Shown here: positions 1 through 8,416 of the stretch, one piece after another
How the letters are laid out: every line of letters begins with the position of its first letter
Position numbering within the stretch: position 1 is the stretch's first letter
Assembly: GCF_033949425.1 (NCBI RefSeq)
Contig: NZ_JAXAVX010000001.1
Location: 992,001-1,056,000 of the forward strand
Direction: 5' to 3'
DNA: 64,000 nt
Source: Patulibacter brassicae
GTDB lineage: Bacteria > Actinomycetota > Thermoleophilia > Solirubrobacterales > Solirubrobacteraceae
Made by a program: the position numbers and the translations under genes
Notes under the pieces: generated by a model
Databases searched by the model: none
What the model was told of the DNA's origin: nothing
Seen by the model: only the letters and a program-made list of their open reading frames with translations

Positions 1-158
1 AGCTCGGCGACGCGGTAGCCCTCGCCGGCGCGGCCGGCGCGAGGGCGGCCGCCGCGACCGCGGCCGCCCTTCTGGCGCTTGTCCCCGCCCTCGGTGGACT
101 CCAGCAGCGCGACGCGCGTCTCTCCGCGGTCGACGCTGACCAGGACCTGCTTCTTCAC
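1..158 (-). CDS. rng: Ribonuclease E/G family protein, N-terminal fragment
   Basis: The reading frame starts with GTG at 158 and runs off the left edge, so only about 52 residues are visible. The N-terminus (VKKQVLVSVDRGETRVALLE) matches the opening of RNase E/G proteins, followed by a Lys/Arg/Gly-rich basic stretch. The family cleaves single-stranded RNA in mRNA decay and rRNA maturation. It lies 10 nt behind the rodA stop codon and is probably the last cistron of the mre/rod transcript. The catalytic S1 and DNase-I-like domains are outside the window, so E versus G cannot be decided. Confidence 0.8.
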   Translation of the reverse strand, partial: MKKQVLVSVDRGETRVALLESTEGGDKRQKGGRGRGGRPRAGRAGEGYRVAE

Positions 159-168
159 GATGGGACTC

Positions 169-1356
169 TCAATCCGGTCTGGCCACGGTCGGGGGCCGTC
201 GGGCCGCTGCCCTCCCCTGCGCGTAGATCGCCTGGAGCAGGCCGATCGCCAGGTAGGTGGACAGCACCGAGGAGCCGCCGTAGCTCACGAGCGGCAGCGG
301 GATGCCGGTGATCGGCATGATGCCGACGTTCATCCCCGCGTTCACCAGGACCTCGAAGAGGAGCATCGCGAGGATGCCGGCGGCCAGAACGGCGCCGAAG
401 AAGTCCCGGGCGGTCGCGAGGATGCGCAACCCGCGCCACATGATCAGTGCGTAGAGGGAGAGGATCAGCGCCCCTCCCATGAAGCCGAAGCGCTCGCCGA
501 CCGACGCGAAGATGAAGTCGGTCTGCTTCTCCGGCAGGTACCCAAGCTTCGCCTGGGTCGCCGCGTCGCCGCGGCCGGTCTTCTGACCGGACCCGATGGC
601 GATCTTGGCTTGGTTGAGCTGGTAGCCCGGGCCCTGCTCGTCGCCCGGGTGCAGGAAGGCCGTCAGGCGATCCGTCTGGTACGGCTTCAGGACGTTCACC
701 CCGGCCGCCGGCAGGACGCCGAGGACGAGGGTGATGCCGGTGACCAGGACGACCCCGATCACCGCGAGGTGCCGGCCCGGAGCGCCGCCGATGAGCAGCA
801 CGCCCAGGGAGACGGCGCCGTAGACGAGCCCCGACCCGAGGTCCGAGCTGACGACCATCGCCGCCGGCAGGAAGAGGAAGGCGAGCAGCCGCAGCGTCGT
901 GGACCACTCGTCGATCGAGCGCGAGCGCTCCACGAGCACCGCGGCGCCGGTCACGGCGAGCAGGACCTTGCCCAGCTCGGAGGCCTGGAAGCTGAAGAAC
1001 GGCAGCTGGATCGACAGCGTCGACCCGTTGACGCTCGTGCCGAGCAGGGCGACGGCCACGATCGACGCGAGCATGAACCCGTAGAGCGGCCAGCGCAGCT
1101 CCTGCAGGCGCGCGTAGTCCATCCGCGAGACGACGACGGCCACGACGATCCCGACGAGCGCGTAGACGATCTGCCGGGAGACGAACTCCGAGCCCTCCGT
1201 CGCCCCGGCGATCGCGGCGACCGAGCAGGCGCTCAGGCCGATCGCGGCCAGCGCGAGGATCGGGTCGAACGGCAGCCGCAGGTCGACGACGGCGCTGAGC
1301 TCGCGCCGGCGGCGCGGCGTCCGCATCCCGAGGGGTGTCGCGTCGCGCGTCGCCAT
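169..1356 (-). CDS. rodA: RodA, SEDS-family peptidoglycan glycosyltransferase
   Basis: A 395-residue polytopic membrane protein that polymerises lipid II during lateral wall growth with its partner PBP2. SEDS landmarks are present: VVSSDLGSG in the first half (family catalytic aspartate region), KQTDFIFASVGERFGF in the extracellular loop, and PLPLVSYGGSS near the C-terminus. About ten hydrophobic segments are seen. The ATG at 1356 lies 2 nt after the PBP2 stop codon, so translational coupling is likely. The N-terminus is Arg-rich and cytoplasmic. Length is normal for RodA; FtsW is less likely because the partner gene is PBP2 and the cluster is mreBCD. Confidence 0.96.
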   Translation of the reverse strand: MATRDATPLGMRTPRRRRELSAVVDLRLPFDPILALAAIGLSACSVAAIAGATEGSEFVSRQIVYALVGIVVAVVVSRMDYARLQELRWPLYGFMLASIVAVALLGTSVNGSTLSIQLPFFSFQASELGKVLLAVTGAAVLVERSRSIDEWSTTLRLLAFLFLPAAMVVSSDLGSGLVYGAVSLGVLLIGGAPGRHLAVIGVVLVTGITLVLGVLPAAGVNVLKPYQTDRLTAFLHPGDEQGPGYQLNQAKIAIGSGQKTGRGDAATQAKLGYLPEKQTDFIFASVGERFGFMGGALILSLYALIMWRGLRILATARDFFGAVLAAGILAMLLFEVLVNAGMNVGIMPITGIPLPLVSYGGSSVLSTYLAIGLLQAIYAQGRAAARRPPTVARPD

Positions 1357-1358
1357 CG

Positions 1359-3599
1359 TCACTGGGTGGCCGAGGCCTCGCCGGCCGCGCAGGTCGCGTC
1401 GGCCTGGTCGCCCTGGAACCACTTGCGGAGGATCTTGCACGCGATCGGCGCGGCCGTCGTCGTGCCGAACTTGCCGTTCTCGACGGTCACCGCGACGACG
1501 ATCGGGCGCTCGCCGTCGGGGACGAGCGCGGCGAACCACGACTGATCGGCGCAGGTCGAGTTGCCGCGGGCGTCGACGCAGCGCTGCGCGGTGCCGGTCT
1601 TGCCGAGCACGCGCTGGCGCGTCTGGTCCCAGTCGGCGAAGACCGCCGTCGCCGTGCCGGAGGTGCCGTTCGTCACTGCCTGCAGGCCCTCGATGATCGC
1701 GCGCTTCCAGCCGGCGTCGAACGCGACGGTCCGCGCGCGCCCGGCGGGGAAGTTCTGCTCCTGGACGCCGTCGGCGGTCTCCACGCCGCGCGCGATCCGC
1801 GGGACGGGGAAGCGCAGGCGGTTCGTGAACGGCTTGCTCGGGTCGTCGTAGAGGCCGGCGTAGGACTCGGCGACCTGCAGCGGCGTGGCGAGGAAGTCGC
1901 CCTGGCCGATCGCGAAGTTCACCTCGTCGCCGAGCAGGAACTGCCCGTTGACGTCGCCCACGAGGAAGCAGTTGGGCTTCCGCTCGCGCTTGCGGCAGTC
2001 GAGCTCCTCCTGGTTGCGCCGCTCGCGCCACGCGCGGTCGGGCACGATCCCGCGGACCTCGCCGGGCAGGTCGATGCCGGTCCGCCGGCCGAAGCCGTAG
2101 TTGCGTGCCCAGGCCTGCAGCGGCTGGTTCTGGCGCGGGTAGAGCCGCTTGCCGAGGTCGTAGTAGTAGACGTCGGAGGAGATCTCGAGCGACTGCGCGA
2201 GGTTCGTCGCCGGCAGCTCGGCCCGTCCGGCGTTGCACTTCTTGTCGTCCTCGCGGTCGCTGAGCTCGATGCACGCGCCGCCCGGGCCGACGGTCTCCGG
2301 CGTGATGAGGCCCTCGCCGAGCCCGGCCGACCCGGTGACGATCTTGAACGTCGAGCCGGTCGGGTACTGCGCGGCGATCGCGCGGTTGAAGAGCGGGGCG
2401 CCGGAGCGCTCGGAGGTGAGGCGGCCGTACTGGCGCTGCGTCAGGTCCGGGTCGCTCAGGCGGTTCAGGTCGACCGAGGGGTAGGAGCCGATCGCGAGGA
2501 TGTCGCCGTTGCGCGGATCCATCGCGACGAACGCGCCGCCGGCGCGGCGACGCTGGCGCGTGGCCTTGTCGTCGTAGGGGTCCTTGCGGATCGTCTCGCC
2601 GATCGCGAACTGCGCGGAGCGCTGCAGGCCCTCGCTGAGCGTCAGGCGCAGGCGCAGGCCGGTCTGGGGCGGATCGTCCTTGCCGACCTCGCCCGTCGGC
2701 CGGTTCTGCGAGTCGACCTCGACCTGCTCCTGGCCGTCGCGGCCGCGCAGGAACCGGTCGTACTCGTACTCCAGGCCGCTCTGGCCGATCTTCTGGCCCT
2801 GCCGCAGCTGCTGGTCCTTGTAGCGCCGGAGCTTCAGCTGCTCCTCGCTGATCTGGTTGACGTTGCCGAAGATCTGCGCCGCGAGCGCGCCGTGGGGGTA
2901 CGTCCGCAGGTACTCCTTCGTCACGACGATGCCCGGGAACCGCGCCTGCTGCTCGAGCAGGTAGTTCCGGACGCCGATCGAGACGTCGACCTTCAGCGAG
3001 GGGCCGGCCCACGGCACGCGCACCGTGCCGTTGACGACGCGCTGGTAGAGCTTGTTCAGCGAGACGCGGAGGATCGGCTGCACGCGCTCCAGCCGCGAGC
3101 GCAGCAACGGCGTGGCGTCGTCGATCGTCAGGTCGCGCGGGCGGGCGGGCAGGTCGCGGCGGGCCTGGGCCACCCGTCGGGCGATGAGCCGCTCGCGCCG
3201 CTTCGTCGCCTTCTTGCGGCCCTCGTCGAGCACCTCGTCGCGGATCCGCTCCTCGGCGGCGTTCACCCGCCGCTCGTAGGTGCCCTGATCGGCGCCCCAC
3301 TGGACGATCCGCGCCCGGTCCTCCTCGGGGATCGCGTCGGCCTGGAGGGTCACGACGAACGCGACCTTGTTCTTCACCAGGACGTTCCCGTCGCGGTCGA
3401 TGATCGAGCCGCGCGGGGCCGCGACGCGGACCTCGCGGCCCTTCGTCTCCGTCGCCCGGGCGAGGTACGTGTCGCCCTGGAGGATCTGCAGGAACCAGAG
3501 CCGCAGGAAGAGGATCGCGAAGACGCCGAACGCGATGATCCCGAAGGCGGCGATGCGGATCGCCAGCTCGGGGGTCGGGGTGCGTCCTCGGGTGCTCAT
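1359..3599 (-). CDS. mrdA: Penicillin-binding protein 2 (class B transpeptidase of the elongasome)
   Basis: A 746-residue class B PBP that crosslinks peptidoglycan with RodA at the lateral wall. It has an N-terminal membrane anchor (about residues 12-33), a pedestal/dimerisation region, and a transpeptidase domain with the nucleophile in STFK (Ser416-Lys419) and KTG at 667-669. The second active-site motif reads S-S-D at 474-476 instead of the usual S-x-N. Starts with ATG overlapping the mreD stop codon (ATGA). At about 750 residues it is longer than typical 600-650 residue PBP2 proteins; a charged insert lies at about residues 75-150, inside the pedestal. Confidence 0.96.
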   Translation of the reverse strand: MSTRGRTPTPELAIRIAAFGIIAFGVFAILFLRLWFLQILQGDTYLARATETKGREVRVAAPRGSIIDRDGNVLVKNKVAFVVTLQADAIPEEDRARIVQWGADQGTYERRVNAAEERIRDEVLDEGRKKATKRRERLIARRVAQARRDLPARPRDLTIDDATPLLRSRLERVQPILRVSLNKLYQRVVNGTVRVPWAGPSLKVDVSIGVRNYLLEQQARFPGIVVTKEYLRTYPHGALAAQIFGNVNQISEEQLKLRRYKDQQLRQGQKIGQSGLEYEYDRFLRGRDGQEQVEVDSQNRPTGEVGKDDPPQTGLRLRLTLSEGLQRSAQFAIGETIRKDPYDDKATRQRRRAGGAFVAMDPRNGDILAIGSYPSVDLNRLSDPDLTQRQYGRLTSERSGAPLFNRAIAAQYPTGSTFKIVTGSAGLGEGLITPETVGPGGACIELSDREDDKKCNAGRAELPATNLAQSLEISSDVYYYDLGKRLYPRQNQPLQAWARNYGFGRRTGIDLPGEVRGIVPDRAWRERRNQEELDCRKRERKPNCFLVGDVNGQFLLGDEVNFAIGQGDFLATPLQVAESYAGLYDDPSKPFTNRLRFPVPRIARGVETADGVQEQNFPAGRARTVAFDAGWKRAIIEGLQAVTNGTSGTATAVFADWDQTRQRVLGKTGTAQRCVDARGNSTCADQSWFAALVPDGERPIVVAVTVENGKFGTTTAAPIACKILRKWFQGDQADATCAAGEASATQ

Positions 3600-4261
3600 C
3601 GGATGCGAACGTCCACGTCGGAGGACGGCGACCGTCGGCCGTAGTCGCGTCGCCGTCGGCGCCGGCGAGCTTCCTCGGGAAGCATGGGCAGGAGCCAGCG
3701 CCTGATCCGATTATGCACGGGCAGCGCGACCAGGGCGTTGATCAGCACGGTGCCCAGCGTCCAGCCGAGCAGGCCGACGTTCACCCGCGCGCCCTGCGCG
3801 ATGAGGAGCTCCAGCAGCCCGACGACGGCGAGCACGCCGAAGGTCCCCAGCGCGCCCACGACGACCGGCACGGCGCTGCTCTCGGGGTCGCGGACCTCGC
3901 CCATCCGCCCGACGGCGTAGCCCGACAGGACGAGCGCGAGCGACGTGACGCCGACCGGCTGGCCCGCCACGAGGTCGAGCAGGAGGCCGAGCCCGAAGCC
4001 GAGGCTCGCCCCCCAGATCGGGCCGCAGAGCAGCGAGACCATGAGCAGCGTGAGGATCGCGACGTCGGGCTGCATCCCGAGGATCGTGATCCGGCTGAAG
4101 AGGACGAGCTGCAGGAGCCCCGCGAGCAGCCCGAGGAGACCGACCCGCAGCGGGGCGGCCGGTCCGAGGACCGCGTGGTCGAGGACCCGCACGCCCCCGA
4201 CCCGCCCGAAGCGCCGGCGCGGCGACCGCCGCGACCGGGTCACCGTCGGCCGCGGGCTCAC
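3596..4261 (-). CDS. mreD: Rod shape-determining membrane protein MreD
   Basis: A 221-residue protein with five or so transmembrane helices beginning near residue 35, preceded by a basic Arg/Ser-rich N-terminus and ending in a basic Arg-rich tail. MreD is a poorly conserved membrane component of the elongasome that bridges MreC and the synthases. The identification rests on hydropathy, the loop GPIWGASLGFGLGLLLD typical of the family, and position between mreC and PBP2. I chose the GTG at 4261 because it overlaps the mreC stop codon as GTGA; a second GTG seven codons downstream is the alternative. The stop overlaps the PBP2 ATG. Confidence 0.9.
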   Translation of the reverse strand: MSPRPTVTRSRRSPRRRFGRVGGVRVLDHAVLGPAAPLRVGLLGLLAGLLQLVLFSRITILGMQPDVAILTLLMVSLLCGPIWGASLGFGLGLLLDLVAGQPVGVTSLALVLSGYAVGRMGEVRDPESSAVPVVVGALGTFGVLAVVGLLELLIAQGARVNVGLLGWTLGTVLINALVALPVHNRIRRWLLPMLPEEARRRRRRRDYGRRSPSSDVDVRIR

Positions 4262-5124
4262 GGACTGCGATCCCCCGCACCGGTGAGGACCTGGACGCTC
4301 TGCAGCGACCGGAGGTCCACGAACGGCCGGAGATGCACCACCTGGTCGTCGGACCCGGCGCCGCTGACGCGGGTGACGCGACCGATCGGCAGGTCCGGCG
4401 GGGCGATCGAGCGCAGCTCGCGGGCGCCGGGGACGGTGCCCGACGTGACGACGCGCGTCCCGTTGCGGACCTGCGTCGAGCCGGGGACGTAGAGCAGCTC
4501 GAGGTCGGAGGCCGTGCCGGCCCCCGCGCCCTGGAGGATCCCGTAGTCGCGACCGCCCTCGAGCTTCGCCCCGACCTTCACCGCGTTGTCGGGCAGCAGC
4601 GAGACGATCGCCTGACCGGCCTGCGTCGACGTGACGAAGCCCACGAGGCCCGCCTCGTCGTCGTCGGCGGAGAGGACGGGGTCGCCGTCGGCGACGCCGG
4701 CGCTCGCCCCCTTGTCGATCCGGATCGTCGAGGCCCACGCCGTCGGCGACTGGGCGATGACCTCCGCCCCCACCCGCGTGCCCGCCTGCTGCAGCCGCAG
4801 GCGGCTGGCGAGGCCGAGCTGCCGGCGCAGGCGGTCGTTCTCCGTGGCGGCGGCCGCCAGGCGCGCGCGCTCCTGGCGCAGCTGGCCGACCTCGCGCCGC
4901 AGGTCGCGGTTCTCCTTCGTGGCGTCGGCGGTGTCGCCGACCCATCCGACGAGGTCCCGGACCGGCTTGGCGATCTTCGACGCGCCGTCCACGAGCGGCC
5001 CGGCCGCGCCACCGGTGGTGCCGCCGCTCGCCGTGCCGAACGCCGCAGTCAGCAGCACGAGCGACACGAGGACGAGCGCGGCCAGGACCAGGCGGCGGCG
5101 TCGGCGTGCGGACGGATCGATCAC
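4258..5124 (-). CDS. mreC: Rod shape-determining protein MreC
   Basis: A 288-residue protein with a short cytoplasmic basic tail, one membrane helix (about residues 11-31), a coiled coil rich in Arg/Glu/Leu (about 65-105) and a C-terminal beta-barrel region ending with HLRPFVDLRSLQSVQVL, a recognisable MreC signature. MreC is the periplasmic-side scaffold that activates PBP2-RodA. It is 60 nt downstream of mreB and overlaps mreD by 4 nt. Start ATG at 5124 directly precedes the basic residues of the anchor. Confidence 0.95.
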   Translation of the reverse strand: MIDPSARRRRRLVLAALVLVSLVLLTAAFGTASGGTTGGAAGPLVDGASKIAKPVRDLVGWVGDTADATKENRDLRREVGQLRQERARLAAAATENDRLRRQLGLASRLRLQQAGTRVGAEVIAQSPTAWASTIRIDKGASAGVADGDPVLSADDDEAGLVGFVTSTQAGQAIVSLLPDNAVKVGAKLEGGRDYGILQGAGAGTASDLELLYVPGSTQVRNGTRVVTSGTVPGARELRSIAPPDLPIGRVTRVSGAGSDDQVVHLRPFVDLRSLQSVQVLTGAGDRSP

Positions 5125-5184
5125 GGGAGGGCGGAGCGAGTGCGGGCCGGTCGGCGCTCGAGCGGTGCCGGCGGGATGGTGGAC

Positions 5185-6237
5185 CTAGTAGCGGCGGCGC
5201 CGGTTGCGCGAGTGCCCGCGGTTCATCCGGTGGATGACCTCGAACTCCTCGAGCGAGCGCCCCGACCCGACCGCCACGCAGGTCAGCGGGGACTCTGCCA
5301 GGTGGGCGGGCATCTGCGTCTCCTCGCGGAGCCGCTCGTCGAGGCCCCGCAGCAGCGAGCCCCCGCCGGCGAGCATGATGCCGCGGTCCATGATGTCGGA
5401 GGAGAGCTCCGGCGGCGTGCGGTCCAGCGTCTCCTTGACGGCGTCGATGATCGTCGACATCGGCTCCTCGAGGGCCTGGCGGACCTCCTCGGAGGTGATG
5501 ACGACGGTCTTCGGCAGTCCCGAGACCATGTCGCGGCCGCGGATCTCCGTCTGGACCTCCTCGGCCATCGGGTAGGCCGAGCCGATCTCGAGCTTCACGT
5601 CCTCGGCCATCTGCGTGCCGATGAGCAGCTTGTACTCGCGCTTGGCGTAGGCGACGATCGCCTCGTCGAACTCGTCGCCGCCGACGCGGACGGACTGCGA
5701 GACGACGATGCCGCCGAGCGAGATCACCGCGACCTCGCTCGTGCCGCCGCCGATGTCGACGACCATCGAGCCGGTCGGCTCGGCGACGGGCAGCCCCGCG
5801 CCGATCGCGGCGGCCATCGGCTCCTCGATGAGGTACGCCTGGCGCGCCCCCGCCGAGATCGAGGCCTCCTCGACGGCGCGCTTCTCCACGCCCGTGACGC
5901 CCGAGGGCACGCAGACGACGACGCGGGGATGCGCGAAGCGGTTCTGGTGCGCCTTCTGGATGAAGTGCCGGAGCATCTCCTCCGTGACGTCGAAGTCGGC
6001 GATGACGCCGTCCTTCAGCGGGCGGATCGCCTGGATCGTGCCGGGCGTGCGGCCGAGCATCCGCTTGGCCTCGATGCCGACCGCGTGGACCTCGCCCGAG
6101 CGGGAGTCGATCGCGACCACCGACGGCTCCGAGAGGACGATGCCGCGCCCCCGGACGTAGACGAGGGTGTTGGCGGTGCCGAGGTCGACCGCCATGTCGC
6201 GGCTGCCGATGCCGGTGAGGTAGCTGAAGATGCCCAT
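5185..6237 (-). CDS. mreB: MreB, actin-like rod shape determinant
   Basis: A 350-residue actin-fold ATPase that forms membrane-bound filaments and directs lateral peptidoglycan synthesis. The phosphate-1 motif DLGTANTLVY, the phosphate-2 region VDIGGGTSEVAVIS and the adenosine motif IMLAGGGSLLRGLDE are intact. The frame stays open about 47 codons upstream, but ATG at 6237 gives the canonical MGIFSYLTGIGSRDMAVDLG start. The C-terminal tail is Arg/Asn-rich (HSRNRRRRY), possibly a membrane or RNA contact. First gene of the mre/rod operon. MreB is restricted to a subset of Actinobacteria, consistent with a rod-shaped Thermoleophilia-like organism. Confidence 0.98.
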   Translation of the reverse strand: MGIFSYLTGIGSRDMAVDLGTANTLVYVRGRGIVLSEPSVVAIDSRSGEVHAVGIEAKRMLGRTPGTIQAIRPLKDGVIADFDVTEEMLRHFIQKAHQNRFAHPRVVVCVPSGVTGVEKRAVEEASISAGARQAYLIEEPMAAAIGAGLPVAEPTGSMVVDIGGGTSEVAVISLGGIVVSQSVRVGGDEFDEAIVAYAKREYKLLIGTQMAEDVKLEIGSAYPMAEEVQTEIRGRDMVSGLPKTVVITSEEVRQALEEPMSTIIDAVKETLDRTPPELSSDIMDRGIMLAGGGSLLRGLDERLREETQMPAHLAESPLTCVAVGSGRSLEEFEVIHRMNRGHSRNRRRRY

Positions 6238-6329
6238 CGCGACGCGTGACCGAGGACCGTCGGCGGGACGTCGGAGGCCCGTCGCGAAACCAGGTGCGAC
6301 CGGCCGATCCCGCCGCGGATCGAGCGGGG

Positions 6330-6335
6330 AGTGTA
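6330..6335 (-). promoter_or_regulatory. Candidate -10 box for the mreB operon
   Basis: The minus strand reads TACACT here, matching the TANNNT form seen repeatedly in this window. It would give a leader of about 85 nt before the mreB ATG. No clear -35 TTGAC is visible. Confidence 0.4.
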
Positions 6336-6368
6336 CCGGAGGCCCCGTGACCGTCAGCCGCTGGGAGC

Positions 6369-6382
6369 GCCCGTGCACGGGC
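6369..6382. terminator. Perfect palindrome downstream of maf
   Basis: GCCCGTGCACGGGC is a perfect 14-bp palindrome 40 nt beyond the maf stop codon, followed by a second GC-rich repeat (CCGCGG twice). It probably ends maf transcripts, but there is no U tract. Confidence 0.35.
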
Positions 6383-6421
6383 TGCCGGCGCCCGCGCCCG
6401 CGGACGGGACCGCGGCGCCGC

Positions 6422-7048
6422 TCACGTGCCGCGCACGAGCGTCGGCAGGCGCTCGGCGAGCAGGCCCACCGGCAGGCCCACGACGGTCCACCAGTCGCCG
6501 GTGATCCCCGCCACGAGCAGGCCGCCGCGCTCCTGGATGGCGTACGCGCCGGCGCGCTCGCGCCACTCGCCCGTCGCGACGTACCAGGCGATCTCCGCCT
6601 CGTCGAGCGTGCGGAACCGGACCTCGGTGGTCGCGGCGTCCGCGAGGAGGACCTCGGGCTCGCCCGTGGCCGTCGTCCGCACCACGGCGGCCGAGGAGGC
6701 GACGCGGTGGCCGCGCCCGGACCAGCGGCGGAGCATCGCGGCGGCCTCGCCGGCGTCGGCGGGCTTGCCGACCGCGCGGGGCGGTCCCGGGCCGAGGTCG
6801 TCGACGATCACCGTGTCGGACCCCAGGACGAGCGTCCCCGGGGCGGCGTCGCGCGCCGCCGCGCGGGCCTTGCGGCGCGCGTTCTCCACGGCCACGGCGA
6901 TCGGCTCGCCGTCCTGGCGCTCCTCGACGTCGGGGACGACGACGCGGTGGGCGACCCCGAGGGCCTCGAGGATCGCCCGCCGCTGCGGCGAGCGCGACGC
7001 GAGCACGAGCGCCCGCGCGCCGGCGGGCGGCTCGACGGGGGACGTCAT
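6422..7048 (-). CDS. maf: Maf-family nucleotide pyrophosphatase
   Basis: A 208-residue member of the Maf/HAM1 superfamily that hydrolyses non-canonical or modified nucleoside triphosphates to monophosphates. The N-terminal substrate-loop motif LASRSPQRRAIL and the later LGSDTVIV and GAYAIQERGG segments are characteristic. The sequence SDTVI corresponds to the catalytic Asp region of dTTP/UTP-type Maf. Start ATG at 7048 follows the ndk stop codon by 23 nt, so both nucleotide-handling genes are probably cotranscribed. Confidence 0.92.
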   Translation of the reverse strand: MTSPVEPPAGARALVLASRSPQRRAILEALGVAHRVVVPDVEERQDGEPIAVAVENARRKARAAARDAAPGTLVLGSDTVIVDDLGPGPPRAVGKPADAGEAAAMLRRWSGRGHRVASSAAVVRTTATGEPEVLLADAATTEVRFRTLDEAEIAWYVATGEWRERAGAYAIQERGGLLVAGITGDWWTVVGLPVGLLAERLPTLVRGT

Positions 7049-7071
7049 CGGTCGCGGCGCCCGCGCCGGGG

Positions 7072-7479
7072 TCAGCCCAGCTCGGGGAAGAACCGCTTGA
7101 TCTCGATCTCCGCGTTCTCGTCGGAGTCCGAGCCGTGCACGACGTTCTCGCCCGCCTCGATCGCGAGGTCGCCGCGGATCGACCCGGGAGCGGCCTCGAG
7201 CGGGTTCGTCGCGCCGATCACCTGGCGGGCGACCTCGACGGCCGACGGGCCCTCGAGGATCGCCGCGACGACGGGGCTCTGCGTCATGAACGAGACGAGC
7301 TCGCCGAAGAACGGCTTGTCGGACAGGTGGGCGTAGTGCTCCTCGACGACGGCCGTCTCGAGCGGCACGAGCTTCAGCGCGGCGAGCTTCAGGCCCTTGC
7401 GCTCGAAGCGACCGAGGACCTCGCCGGTGAGCTGGCGCTGGACGCCGTCCGGCTTGACGAGGACGAGGGTACGGGACAT
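7072..7479 (-). CDS. ndk: Nucleoside diphosphate kinase
   Basis: A 135-residue enzyme that moves phosphate from NTPs to NDPs through a phosphohistidine; the active-site motif is present as NVVHGSDS. The N-terminus MSRTLVLVKPDGVQR is the classic NDK start and fixes the ATG at 7479; the open frame extends 11 codons further upstream without conservation. Length matches the family (about 135-140 residues). It probably heads a small unit with maf downstream. Confidence 0.98.
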   Translation of the reverse strand: MSRTLVLVKPDGVQRQLTGEVLGRFERKGLKLAALKLVPLETAVVEEHYAHLSDKPFFGELVSFMTQSPVVAAILEGPSAVEVARQVIGATNPLEAAPGSIRGDLAIEAGENVVHGSDSDENAEIEIKRFFPELG

Positions 7480-7509
7480 GGAGGTCTCTCTTCTGCTCAG
7501 CGATCGGTT

Positions 7510-7531
7510 CACGGCGCGGGGCGGCGCCGTG
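7510..7531. terminator. Stem-loop between a zinc-ribbon gene and ndk
   Basis: CACGGCGC and GCGCCGTG (8 bp) flank a 6-nt loop. It lies 104 nt past the stop of the upstream minus-strand gene and 31 nt before the ndk start, so it could terminate the former or structure the ndk leader. Confidence 0.35.
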
Positions 7532-7634
7532 CGATGGCGGATTCAACCTCATGTCCGCGTCCGCCGAGTCGCCGGGCCGATCACCGGGACGCGACGGGCG
7601 CGCGGCGAGACGGCCCGCGGCCGCCGCTCGGGCG

Positions 7635-8147
7635 TCAGCCGTGCTCGTGGACGGGCTCGTCCGCGCGCCGGCGCCGGCGGCGCCGCGGGGTGCGGCCCGG
7701 GATCTCCGTCTCGCAGTACGGGCAGATCCGCCACTCGGGATCCAGCGGCTTCGCGCAGCCCTGGCATTGGTCGCGCAGCTTGCGCAGGCAGGACGGGCAG
7801 CGCAGGAAGTCCTGCTGCACCTGGTACTCGCAGTGCGGGCAGAGCAGGACGCCCGACTGCAGGAGCCGCGCCTCGGCGGCCTGCATCTCCAGCTCGCGCT
7901 CGCGGACGTCGTCGAGGTACTCCGGGGGCCGGACGACCATGTAGATGATCGTGCCGGCGAACGGCAGCACGAGGGCGGCCACGGCGGCCGTCCCGATGAG
8001 GACGGGGTCCGTCAGCCGGCGGCGCGCGTCGGCCCACGTGTAGTAGACGAGCGCCAGCCAGATCAGGACGACGAAGAGCACCAGCAGCTTGACGACGGTG
8101 TCGAGCGTGCCGTTGTTGATGCCGAACACGGCGAGGAGATCGGGCAT
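7635..8147 (-). CDS. Membrane protein with C-terminal double zinc ribbon
   Basis: A 170-residue protein of unknown function. Two hydrophobic helices (about residues 15-35 and 48-70) are followed by a charged linker and then a zinc-ribbon region with four CxxC knuckles (CPHC, CPSC, CQGC, CPYC), and a basic Arg-run tail ending in HEHG. The arrangement suggests a membrane-anchored protein with a cytosolic zinc-binding domain. ATG at 8147 is chosen; a GTG three codons upstream is possible and neither has a clear Shine-Dalgarno sequence. Similar proteins are known in Actinobacteria without an assigned role. Confidence 0.82.
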   Translation of the reverse strand: MPDLLAVFGINNGTLDTVVKLLVLFVVLIWLALVYYTWADARRRLTDPVLIGTAAVAALVLPFAGTIIYMVVRPPEYLDDVRERELEMQAAEARLLQSGVLLCPHCEYQVQQDFLRCPSCLRKLRDQCQGCAKPLDPEWRICPYCETEIPGRTPRRRRRRRADEPVHEHG

Positions 8148-8268
8148 GGGGATCACAGGAACGGTAGTTCGTCGCCGACCATGGTGGTTCCTACCTCGAA
8201 CCGATCCGGGACTGGGCGGGCGCGCGACGGGGGACGTGCGGGCGGGGGAGCAGGAGCATGACGCGGGG

Positions 8269-8415
8269 TCACAGGTACGCGCGGCCGAGGGCGTAGCCGA
8301 TGCCGAAGAAGACGAGGATCACGAGGGCGACGATCACCGCGACCCCCACGATCAGGCGAACGATCGGGAGCTCGTCGTCGTGGTGGTGCCGGGGCGGCTC
8401 GTCGGGGCTGGGCAT
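8269..8415 (-). CDS. Small single-pass membrane protein (48 aa)
   Basis: A 48-residue protein: a Pro/His/Asp-rich N-terminus (MPSPDEPPRHHHDDEL) then one long hydrophobic helix and an Arg-Ala end. It is separated from the folC stop codon by one nucleotide, so it is almost certainly translated as the last cistron of valS-folC. Third positions are nearly all G or C, as in its neighbours. Function unknown; no family is recognised. Confidence 0.7.
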   Translation of the reverse strand: MPSPDEPPRHHHDDELPIVRLIVGVAVIVALVILVFFGIGYALGRAYL

Positions 8416-8416
8416 G

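Noticed and set aside
169..3300. Very long open frames opposite or out of phase with real genes (for example 169-3300, 8417-13288, 30117-31883)
   Set aside because: At this GC content stops are rare in all frames; these translate to Arg/Pro/Ala-rich strings without motifs, while the opposite or adjacent frame carries a recognisable protein.
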